A stretch of 64,000 bases of DNA, taken from contig JAKCPI010004294.1 of NCBI GenBank assembly GCA_023213315.1, positions 124,001 through 188,000 on the forward strand, read 5' to 3'. Positions 55,205 through 64,000 of the stretch are shown here, in pieces. The notes below the pieces were generated by a model. That model did no database searches and had not been told where the DNA came from. It saw only the letters and a program-made list of their open reading frames with translations. The position numbers were made by a program, and so were the translations under genes. How positions within the stretch are numbered: position 1 is the first letter of the stretch; every line of letters starts with the position of its first letter. The stretch comes from Euborellia annulipes (lineage: Eukaryota > Arthropoda > Insecta > Dermaptera > Anisolabididae).

Positions 55205-57485
55205 AATAAGAAATCTTAAAATTAAATTATTTAAAAAAGAAAAAAAAATATGTAAAGTTTATACTACATATATAGAAATATTGAAATTGTTATTTTTCAA
55301 TTTATTTTTCGTTTGTTCCCATTAAAAGAGCAATGGGATTTTAATGACTTTTCAGTTTGTATTTTACGATTGGCCAATATGGTGTCTTCATGAAATACTA
55401 AATGTTTTGAATTAATTTACTAAAAAAAAAAATTTGAAAATAAAAAAAGTAAAAATATTATAAATCGATTAAATAAATAAATAAATAAACATACTCTCAT
55501 GCCAGCAACCCCCACCCATTTTTCGATTCAGCAATAAAACTGTGATACTAAAATAACGCTCCATGGGAAATGATATTAAAAGATTATCTGCTTGTTTGAT
55601 GACTAATGAGGCTTTCGATCCCAACTACTAAATGCAATTACAAATCCAAATACAAAGCGTTGATCCGTCACGCGTCACGCGTGTTTCTCTATTTGGTTTC
55701 AAACAGCCATGTTCTTGCATAAAAGGCATCCCTTCCTCTCTTCTCTCTCTCTCTCTCTCCCTATACACTCTCTCTCATCCCAGGCAAAAATATAAATGGG
55801 ATTGGAATGAATTCTTTTAAATCGCCTTCCCTTTTGATTTTGTCAAATAGAACGTTTTTATCCCTAAAATGGTTAAATTTATATTTGAATGCAGCTAAAG
55901 AAGAAAGTCACGAACAGGATTTTTATTTTTATTAGGAAATTTATTGGTCCATTCACCTCACTTTATTAGTATTAAAAGGTCGGATTTTTTTTTACGGATA
56001 CTTGTTTGATGATGAATTCTGCTGGTACCGTGATTTAAAATTATTTTAATTATACCTCCCTCTCTAAAAAATGACAAATTGATAGATCGCTTCCATCCTC
56101 TTGATTAAATACAGGAATTATATTAATATCTGGGTGATTTTTTAAGGAAAATGACACATGTCAGTTTAGAAAAAGAGAGCTTTGGAAAATTTCGCAAATA
56201 AGAACTGCCATTTTGTAATCATTATTGGATTTTTTTTTTACTTATTCGTATCTCTCTCATCACGATTTTTCCTGATCAATTTGCATAACATCAAAATGAA
56301 ATTATTTTATATATGTATGTTTTGGCGAAAGCCCTTTGTAAAGTTTTTAGTGGGGATAAAAAAAGGCCGGAAACGGAAAATTCTGGCCTACATTATTCAC
56401 ATTTTTATGGGAAAATATAATAGGCACGGAAATAAAATTTTTACATCACCTTTTTTAAGTCCATTGTCAGATCCAATAAAAGTTCTTGAATTAGAAAAAT
56501 CATATTATGTTTTCGAAATTAAAAAAAAAAAAAAATCGAATTGATCCTAATTTAATTATAGCAATATGGAAATGACAAAATTGAAATTAGCAAAAAAAAA
56601 AAAATATATATATATTTAAACTACAAATCTTGAGTTGTTAAACTTTTTCTAAAAGTGCTTTAATTAATATTATTTTTTTATTTACTGTCGCTTTTAAAAA
56701 CAAAATTATTCTAATTAAAATTTATTTTTTGATTTTAGTACTCGATGGGGTTTCGGTGTTCAACGGTTTATGGACTCAAATTCCGACATGCATATTATGT
56801 TGAACGAATTTTTATAAAATTCATATCCAGGCCATTATCGTTCTCCAGGGGAGAGGAGGGGAGGCTGAAAAATCTCGGAATTTTGTAGAAATAAATTGAT
56901 TAGCTAATTACTTAAATGGATTCATTAGGGAATAAATTGGGCATTACGTCTCTGATCATACAAAATTTGTCAAAAAAATCACTTCTCTGAATTTTCTAAG
57001 ATTTTATGGCAAAATTAAAATCCTTGTCTTTATTATTTAAATCCCAATTATTTTAACTATCAAAAATTTTATTAAAACCCTTACAAAAAAATATAGCAAT
57101 AACTTCTTATCCTCCTCTCCTTTCGAGGACACTGATCCAGATTTGTCCGCGATTCATTTCTTTCACAATTATTTCAATGTCGTAAAATAAATAAAAACTC
57201 TTCATATTTAAATGAGTAAAAAATATTTCATATCTATAATAATATAACACAAAAAAGCCTGAATATAACTGTGCTATTGAAGGAAGGATATTATTTTTAA
57301 ATTAGAATTTATAAAAAAGGGCCTAATTTTTTTCAAACGAAGTAAAGAAATATATTTATACCTTCTGCAGGGGAGTAGTCAAGAGGCATGGGTGTGAGAC
57401 CCCTCCTACCCTTTCCCCAGATCGTTGACAAATAATATCACAGTTTTCCACAAGTTTGGCTACAAAGGAAAATTTTGATGAGAAA
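55205..57485. other. AT-rich stretch with microsatellites
   Basis: A (TC)n run at about 55739-55758 and (AAAT)n near 55470-55489. A 120-codon frame at 56182-56544 is lysine- and phenylalanine-rich with no splice support; at this base composition it is compatible with chance. A GC-richer patch lies at 57370-57425. Confidence 0.4.
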
Positions 57486-57489
57486 GTGA

Positions 57490-57560
57490 AGGAGGTGCAT
57501 ACCGACCAGTTTCAGAGGCAGTTTGGTGGCCTAACTTCAGGCGAAAGCGTTGTCTTAAAG
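57490..57560. repeat. Repeat shared with 53315-53415
   Basis: See the 53.3-kb copy. Here CAGTTTCAGAGGCAGTTTGG and GGCCTAACTTCAGGCGAAAG are followed by CGTTG. Confidence 0.55.
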
Positions 57561-57661
57561 CGAATATATACATATATAAAGCGCTAGCCACTGACTTGCG
57601 TTTTATGTTTCTGTTTACCCACTCTCTCTTGTTGATTGGTTCGAGTGAGAGGAAGCGGAGC

Positions 57662-57711
57662 CAGAGAGGGAAATTTAAAACTTTAAGTCAGAGAGGGAAA
57701 TTTAAAAGTTT
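57662..57711. repeat. Two-copy 27-bp tandem repeat
   Basis: CAGAGAGGGAAATTTAAAA occurs at 57662 and 57689. It lies in an open frame of 93 codons (57596-57877) that has no other support. Confidence 0.7.
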
Positions 57712-57879
57712 GGTAGGCTTTACCACTTGTTTTAATATATTTACCATATATGATGCAGTTGCACGAGGGGGACAGCTCTATGGGGGAATGTTTATGTTTT
57801 TAGTAAGGGATCACTGGATAGATGGCGCTACTAGGCTGTTTTCCTACAAAAGATATATTATGCTGGCAGTGGCTTGAAA

Positions 57880-58190
57880 ATCTGGATATAAATTAATTAA
57901 CTTTTTATAAACTAATTAATTACTTTTAATTATAAATTGTTTAAAATTTATAAATGACTAATTGTTTGATCTGTGTGCAGTTGTGAGTGGGACTTCAGAG
58001 CGAGTGGTCGTACCTCCAGCGGAGCCTAAGATACATTTTTATTTGGATTGGTTTTCGAGCCAAGCTAGATATTTAAAAAATTTTGTAATACAATATAAAT
58101 TGTGATAAATAAGAAAAGAAGAGCAGCGAGTAATTATTTCATTTATTAAACACCTATTAGGCCAACTTCATGGTCTTGGTCGTCCTTATT
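57880..58190. other. AT-rich non-coding stretch
   Basis: No feature recognised. Confidence 0.45.
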
Positions 58191-58194
58191 GTGT

Positions 58195-58240
58195 TATAAC
58201 TATGAAGATGGCCTTAACCAAGACCGAAATGTCAATCTAG
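58195..58240 (+). ncRNA. Hammerhead-like remnant
   Basis: CTATGAAGATGGCC, then a stem GGCCTT/AAGACC with one mismatch, then CGAAATGTC. The core CUGA is changed to UAUGA, so it is a decayed member of the same motif family. Confidence 0.3.
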
Positions 58241-58621
58241 TGTACTTTTAATTACAAGCTGTTTTCTTATCTCCTTCAACCAGCTATAAATCCACATCTC
58301 TTCAAATATAAATTTTAAATAATAATAAATTTATAATGTTTATAAAAGTCTTTAGAATATATTTATTTTTTTCAACTTTGATTGACAGTCAATTCGTAAA
58401 AATATTTAAGAATTTTATTTATTTCGCATTTCGTTTGGATTTTTCTTTTTTAATTATAAATTTATAAATTAAATCTTTTCAAATGGTTTGATAGAATATC
58501 GAATTTTTGATGTGATTTAAGAATACATGTATTTTTTTTTATCTTAAATCTTAATATATTTAAAAAATAAATATAGATGTGAGGATAGGAGTCAGCCAAG
58601 GAAAAATAAAAACAAATTTAT

Positions 58622-58666
58622 ACTGTCGACGTTTCGAGCGTTCGTCGCACACTTCCTCGGGACAGT
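58622..58666 (-). ncRNA. Hammerhead-ribozyme-like motif with 6-bp stem I
   Basis: On the minus strand: stem I ACUGUC, core CCGAGGA (one change from CUGANGA), stem II AGUGU/ACGCU with a GCGACGA loop, CGAAAC, GUC, and stem I GACAGU. Stem I is six perfect pairs and unlike the stem I of other copies. A single copy, not in a foldback. Confidence 0.45.
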
Positions 58667-58669
58667 CTT

Positions 58670-59295
58670 AAGTGTCATTTATTACAGATGGTTAAAAATA
58701 AATAAGAGAAATATTCTTTTCATAACCTGTGATGTCAAGTCATTCTTTTAGATTTATTCTTTTGAAATGAGAAAACAGGGAGTGTAAAAAAAAATTGAGG
58801 CCAATGTGCTCAAATTAATGATCAAATTTTTTATTTTATTTTAATCAATCGAAGAAAAAAATGAATAAATTTATCATCTTCATTTTTTTTCTTCTTATAT
58901 TTGACGATTTCATTTATCACTTAATGGGATCAAAGGATCAAAACTTTTTAATGAGCAGATCTATAAATGAAAAAAATTCAGAATTTAAATAGTTGAAAAA
59001 AAAAAAAATTATTAGAAGAAAAATTCGAAATACCCTTCTCTAAATTGGAAACAGAAAAATTAAATTCTCTCATAAAATTTAATAAACTACCAGTAAATTT
59101 ATCATTATGCTTATTATATTAATAAATTGAACAAGTGGTTTTATTTTATTTTTTTTTTAAATAGAATCTTGTTTATGTTTGTAGCCACTTGAAATGTACT
59201 CGTATATTAACTCTCATCTGTTTTTAATGATTTTGTTAAAAGATATACCAGTCAATTAAATAAATAAATACAAATAAATAATCAATGCATATTAG
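58670..59295. other. AT-rich non-coding stretch
   Basis: Nothing recognised. Confidence 0.45.
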
Positions 59296-59302
59296 CTTTA
59301 AT

Positions 59303-59425
59303 GGCCCTCGGGCTTGGTGTAGTTGGTAGCGTGCTGACCTTCTATACCAAGGGTCGCGGGTTTGGGTCCCAGGCAGTCCGATGATTTTATTTAAGCCATT
59401 TGAATACCAAATGGCTTAATGGGTC
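59303..59425 (+). mobile_element. SINE-A' head and partial body
   Basis: GGGCTTGGTGTAGTTGGTAG (A-box), CGCGGGTTTGGGTCCC (B-box-like), GCAGTCCGATGATTTTATTT and AAGCCATTTGAATACCAAAT. It stops after the body hairpin; there is no A-tail or duplication. Confidence 0.75.
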
Positions 59426-59429
59426 CCCT

Positions 59430-60175
59430 TCCCTCTACCAAAAAAATAAGTTTAAATTTAAATATAATAACTTATTTTTATTTTTCTTGGATTCTTTTCT
59501 TTATTTCTTATAAGAAATCAAAGTTGCTTAATTCAATTTTTTTTCTATAAATCAATCAAAGCTAAATTATAAAAAAAAAAAAATAAATATAGGCCCTATT
59601 ATTTTATTGATTGACTTTTGTGATTTTATATTTTTTTAATAGTTAGGCTTTCTGCTTCAAAAATATAATGAAAATATTTTTTTCAAAAGATGTCTAGAAT
59701 ATACTTATTTATCATGAAACTGGAGTCCGAAGGGTCTCGGGCTCTAGAATTTGTTCCCCTTTGTCCCCTCTTCGTTCTAGTTAAGGCAATCTCGGAAGCG
59801 ATTAGCGACAAAATGCGCTTTGATAGTTTCGAATGATTTTGGTTGTTTACGATCCTTTTAATAGAGAGAGAAATCGTCCGTTTTATATTATAATTTTTGT
59901 AATTTAATGAGATGGTATTAGATAAAAAAAAAATAATACGATTAAATAATATACGAGTAATACAAAGAGGGACGTAAATAAAATACCCTAATTTAGCTGC
60001 TAATGAGAATTGTTTTTGTTTAAGAAAATCAAACTTTTTGTTCTCTCTGTAGCATGTTCACATAAATAAAATATTTAAATAATTTTTATAAATGGTTATC
60101 AAAGACGTTATAAACATACCTGAGGGTCTTGTCAAGTGCAACAAAATAGATGAAAAAAGCAGGGAAAGACTTGTT
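59430..60175. other. AT-rich stretch; possible minus-strand donor at 60119
   Basis: On the minus strand, GACAAGACCCTCAG|GTATGT at about 60113-60125 is an excellent donor-like site. The preceding sequence is open (FPAFFIYFVALDKTL). No acceptor or gene context was found, so this is only suggestive. Confidence 0.25.
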
Positions 60176-60179
60176 GTTA

Positions 60180-60385
60180 TCTGTCGCGTTTGAGAGTTAT
60201 CAGCTGGCCCGAGTTCGATGCCCGGAGAGAGCAAGCGACATTGGCTCTGACATTACGACACCCCCGCAAACCAAGGTCACCGCCTGACATACTTCATTGA
60301 CATACCGATGTCCTCCAGGTTGCAACATCGCCATTTCGTGAACCATTTGGCAACCGTGTGCACCGCCATACTGGACAAAAGTATT
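60180..60385. other. GC-rich island with tRNA-promoter-like segment
   Basis: A sharp change in base composition against both flanks. CTGTCGCGTTTGAGAGTTAT, CCCGAGTTCGATGCCCGG and AGCAAGCGACATTGGC: the GAGTTCGATGC part is B-box-like, and GTCGC...GCGAC can pair across it. There is no open frame. It may be a SINE body or a conserved non-coding element. Confidence 0.35.
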
Positions 60386-60666
60386 ATTTATGATAATGGA
60401 AATGATGATATGAATATTTTTTTCCCAACACTTTTTTACGAGATTCCGGATTTTTATTGAAAAAGACGAGTGATTTATTCACATATTCAAATATTCTTTT
60501 TATCTCGCAATTTTTATTAATAAAAAAAAAAACGAGTCCTTTTATTCTAGAAAAAATTAAATAATTCTTTTTAACATTATCTTACTTTCGAAAAAATTAT
60601 TTTTTAAAAGTTAATAAAATAATCGAAATTGTATTATTTTGAAATAGATGAAATAACAAGAGTATT

Positions 60667-61576
60667 TTTTTTGACGTGACAACGTCTTACAAATCATGTG
60701 TCTATAGTGGCATGTTAGAGGGGTATGCACGAAAAAGTTTATTGGCTTGAATAACTCCTCTGTCTTAAGAGGTATAATTATGGGAAATATACGGTTAGAA
60801 AGAATGAGTTTTCAGCTAAAGAATTCACCATTTATTTTTTCCTATGATTTTATTTTACCGCGCTGCGGTAAATTCTAATTTGAAAGTTTAAACTCCTGTA
60901 GATTCTGAACGGCTAATCAGATCAGACTAAATGAGATGTCATTTGGTGCAGAAAGAAAACCTCTAATAGAATAAATAAAAAAATCCCGAGTAATTAACTC
61001 AAAAATTGGTTTTTTCTCGAAAAACCTCATTTTTTAGACAAAAAAATATCGAAAAATAGCCCTACTTGTGCAACGCATAGCGACTTGACCATAAAAGCTA
61101 CATTAAATCTAAATATAGTTTTAGAAAGAGTGGTTCAATACCCCCAGGGCTTTTTTTCTTTTTTTGATATGACGTCATTTTACCGCATGAGAGCACTCGG
61201 CGGGATTTCGTTTTTCGAAATTTTAAACCCCTGTAGATTCCGAACGGCTAATCAGATCAGACTAAATGAGATGTCATTTGGTGCAAAAAGATAACCTCTA
61301 ATAGAATAAATAAAAAAATCCCGAGTAATTAACTCCAAAATTAGTTTTTTTCTCGAAAAACCTCATTTTTTAAGCATATGTCGCCCTTAATGGATAAAAG
61401 TTTGGCCACACCTGTCATATATTGTTTCAATGAAAATGTTTGAACATGTTTATTTATGAAAACAAACTACTAGTAAAAAAAAAAAACAAAAACAATACTT
61501 TCTCTCTTTATATTTCAATATAGGTAAGAGAAAAAATTTTTTTGAAGTCAAGCAAAAGACGTTGTCACGTTAAAAA
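60667..61576. mobile_element. Inverted-repeat-bounded element containing a tandem dimer
   Basis: The ends are inverted repeats of about 20 bp: TTTTTGACGTGACAACGTCT at the left, and AGACGTTGTCACGTTAAAAA at the right (near 61557-61576). Inside, a unit repeats with a period of 335 bp: GGCTAATCAGATCAGACTAA at about 60911 and 61246, and CCCGAGTAATTAACTC in both. The conserved second half of each unit is about 150 bp; the first halves differ. No transposase. Target duplication not identified. Confidence 0.6.
61494..61532 (+). repeat. HE repeat, short-hairpin end
   Basis: ATACTTTCTCTCTTTATATT followed by CAATATAGGTAAGAGAAA. It lies just inside the right end of the inverted-repeat element. Confidence 0.6.
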
Positions 61577-61579
61577 GCC

Positions 61580-62655
61580 ACCGGCTGTGTAGAAGACACA
61601 GCCAACACCTAATTTTTTAAATCTATATTATAGTGTTCCCTCTTTCCGTTTTTGATAAGTTTAAAAATCATCCTTGGGAGTGGATAGGCGTGTATGAAAT
61701 TGCGAGAATATACACTTCGATATCAATCAAAGTTTTCAAGTTGGGCGTAAACAAAATTAATTATTGCAAAAACGTTTAGAAATAAAGAAAGCTTATTAAT
61801 AAAATTTTATTTCTAGAATTTATCACCTCATCTAGCAATAGTATGAGTGAGAAAAATAAGAAGCTTAAGAACATAAAATATGCTTTTTTTATATGTTCCA
61901 TTTAATCTTGCAACAAAATGTTAACTCCATCAGTCATTTGCTTGTAGTAGTAACAAACGTTTTTGTGTAATTTTTTTTTTTTTTTTTATTTATTTTTTTT
62001 TTTTGAAAAATGATCTAACATTATTTTTAATTGAATAAATAGCTTAATAGTTAAAAAAAATTCTATTGAAGAAGAATTGATATTCTTTAAATAAAATTTA
62101 GGAGATTCCATCCTTCAATTCATTCATATCATGGGTGCATTTATTTCTCTTTTTTGTGATCATAAGAGAAAAAGAAGATTCACCCCTCATTCCCGATGTT
62201 TTCGGCTTCACAATAGATATTATTTTTCCGACGACTCCAAAAAAAAAATAGAGGGTGGGTGGCGGTTGGAGGGAGGGGGTGAGGAAGGGCGAAAAGCCCA
62301 AACAGAGCCAAAAACCACTCCAATAATCATCGGATATATACGACTGCCTGTCAATCTGTCACTATTTTACAGGACTTTTTTTTACAAAGACTTTTTAGAT
62401 GCTTAGTTATTATATAAAAAATATTTTATGAAAAAATTAAACCTTATTTTTTATATTAAAATCAATAAGCTGTATCAGAGTCAAATAAATTGGTTATTAA
62501 CTATTTATAATTCTTTCATAGATAAACTTTATTATTGTTTAACAGGTTTGAAAAAGATGGAATTTTTTCAATCAACGCTCAAATAGACTCTTCATTAGCC
62601 AGTCAATATATTGTTTAAGATAGCAATTTTTCGAGATATGCTTGTGCTTATGATT
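61580..62655. other. Non-coding stretch
   Basis: An open frame at 62131-62406 (91 codons) overlaps a G-rich tract and an opposite frame. No splice support or motif. Confidence 0.35.
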
Positions 62656-62663
62656 GGTGCAAA

Positions 62664-62745
62664 ATTGCGCCCCCTGGAGTCGAACCAGGACCTCCACACT
62701 TTCGCGGCGGGCTGACTGCTTTTATCCTGTCTCCGGCTCAATTAT
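62664..62745 (-). mobile_element. tRNA-derived sequence, SINE head or pseudo-tRNA
   Basis: On the minus strand, CCTGGTTCGACTCCAGG is a perfect T-arm with B-box GGTTCGACTCC. The 3' part GGGGGCGCA has no matching 5' acceptor strand, and the D-arm region (GACAGGATAAAAGCAGTC) is irregular. Confidence 0.5.
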
Positions 62746-62948
62746 TTTTCATCTGAGACTATCCATCTGCCGCTTCTCTTGTCTCGTCTGCTAGGAAAAG
62801 ATGGACTATGGCAATAGGGGACGGCTTAACCCAGAAAAATTTTTAAATTGAACCATTTCAAAAAAACATTATTTTTGTAAACCTGAATATTAAAAGTTAA
62901 CTGCGAACCATACGTCGCCTATTCACTACTCTTTAAATGTAATCGCTA

Positions 62949-63201
62949 TATGGACCGTTTATTTTGAAAGTGGTGTAAGTCCATTTTTTTTTAAATGAGA
63001 TATCACATAATTTTTGATTAAATTAATGTAAATTTTCTATGTATAACTAGCTAGTGGTAAATTTCTTAAAAAATTCCGATGTTTTGTACAATTGAAAATT
63101 AGTCCGTAAATAGATTTTTTAATAAACAGATATGTTAACCCTTCATTTTCTCGAAACAATAGAAAATGGACCTACACCACTTTCAAAACAAACGGTCCAT
63201 A
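62949..63201. mobile_element. Mariner-like MITE with ~38-bp TIRs
   Basis: TATGGACCGTTTATTTTGAA and AAGTGGTGTAAGTCCATTTT at the left mirror AAAATGGACCTACACCACTT and TCAAAACAAACGGTCCATA at the right, with only a couple of differences. TA flanks on both sides (62947-62948 and 63202-63203) fit TA target duplication. 253 bp, no coding. Confidence 0.85.
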
Positions 63202-63204
63202 TAA

Positions 63205-64000
63205 TAAACGCAACTAATATCTGATTTCTAAATAAATTCATAAGCTTGGTAAAAGATACACATACATATTGAGAAATTATTATAAAAGAAAGCCTGTTTG
63301 AGATTTTCTTTTCCAATGATTTTGTAGGTATAATAAAGCAAAAATTGAATGTTTATTTAAATTACTTTGGATATAAGATATCAAAAAATATTTGTTTATA
63401 TTACTTCCATTTGATATTCTATGTGTGGTATGCAATAACAATATCATTTTGGAAATGGTGAACTCCTATTCAAGACCTATAAAAATATATTTTATTGAAA
63501 TTCTCAGATCGTAAATTGACCTAGCAAAAACATCCGATAACAAAGAATACCTGTGAGAATAAGCGATTCTGATTTTATTGAATTATTTGAGATTTAAATA
63601 AATCCAGTGATACTTTCCTAATCTGTAAATTATAATTATGATTATTTAGATTGGATCTGAAATTCTTTAAGATAACACCAATGTTCTTTTTTACGTGGTA
63701 GAATGTCGAATTTCGTGTGACTTTATTGTTTCGGATATCATCTTTTTTTTACGAAATACGGTAAGTAAGAAGTTCTCGAAAACTATCATTTTTTTTAAAG
63801 TTTGATCGATTTTATTTTGAAAATCATAATATACCATTTGGTAAGTAGTTTGTAAAATTCTCTATTATGCCCCTTTTATGTTTATACAAATGGGAACATC
63901 TTCTCTTTATACGATTATTTAACAAATCCGTCGTGGGCTGAATTTTAAATTTGATTTAAAGATTTTCACTTCTAGAATAATTTATTAAATGTTTGTTTAA
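63205..64000. other. AT-rich non-coding stretch
   Basis: Nothing recognised. Confidence 0.5.

Noticed and set aside
56182..56544. 120-codon open frame as a gene
   Set aside because: Compatible with chance at this base composition. No splice signals, motif, signal peptide pattern or recognisable family.
62664..62745. Functional tRNA gene on the minus strand
   Set aside because: Perfect T-arm, but no matching acceptor strand and an irregular D-arm.

Overview
This looks like nuclear DNA from an AT-rich animal, most plausibly an aquatic or marine invertebrate. The evidence is the absence of any long open frame (the longest is about 130 codons and is itself doubtful), the many poly-A/T tracts and microsatellites, tRNA-headed SINEs with A-tails and target-site duplications (TSDs), many short hAT-type transposons with 8-bp TSDs, and foldback elements resembling Penelope-type retroelement ends. 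I could not name the species. There is no operon structure, rRNA, CRISPR array or complete tRNA gene.

The window is essentially an intergenic or intronic repeat archive. Five groups of repeats recur. (1) SINE-A: about 265-280 bp, with a tRNA-like head, a hairpin body and an A-tail; five copies have exact TSDs. A sibling, SINE-A', has a different head. SINE-B and SINE-C are two further tRNA-headed families. (2) The HE repeat: a ~0.7-kb element with a long hairpin at one end and a short hairpin at the other, both built on the same ACTTTCTCTTACC motif; more than fifteen copies or fragments are present. (3) Non-autonomous DNA transposons: hAT-like elements with matching 8-bp duplications near 1.6, 8.5, 15.4, 16.0-17.7, 38.9, 43.3 and 54.0 kb, plus one near 30.6 kb with an imperfect duplication. 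There is also a TA-target mariner-like MITE at 62.9 kb, a pogo-like remnant at 22.1 kb and two unclassified TIR elements. (4) Foldback elements at 14.8, 28.9 and 42.7 kb, whose arms carry a hammerhead-ribozyme-like core. Single copies of the core lie at 20.15, 58.2 and 58.6 kb. (5) A GC-richer block (the GTGTGTCCC block) at 19.9, 22.2, 23.1 and 23.9 kb.

Layout: 0-5 kb, a small hAT, then an HE copy carrying a SINE-A and a second insertion at the same target. 6-9.5 kb, an HE copy split by a 588-bp coding-like insert, a hAT MITE and small hairpins. 11-12 kb, HE plus nested SINE-A. 14-17.7 kb, a TIR element, a foldback, a MITE and a four-deep transposon nest. 19-25.9 kb, SINE-A, hammerhead-like unit, GTGTGTCCC blocks and HE copies. 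28-32 kb, SINE-C, a foldback and a Charlie-like hAT holding two HE copies. 32-35 kb, two exon-like segments and SINE-A' heads. 36-45.5 kb, MITEs, SINEs and the cleanest hammerhead foldback. 46-54.5 kb, HE with nested SINE-C, SINE-B and a hAT. 55-64 kb, mostly AT-rich DNA with isolated repeats.

Protein-coding content is weak. A few segments (20.9, 32.8, 34.1, 47.5 kb) have splice-like borders or biased composition and may be exons or transposon relics; none was recognised as a known protein. The strongest biological signal is the recurrent hammerhead-like core. In four places its stem I differs in sequence but stays complementary.
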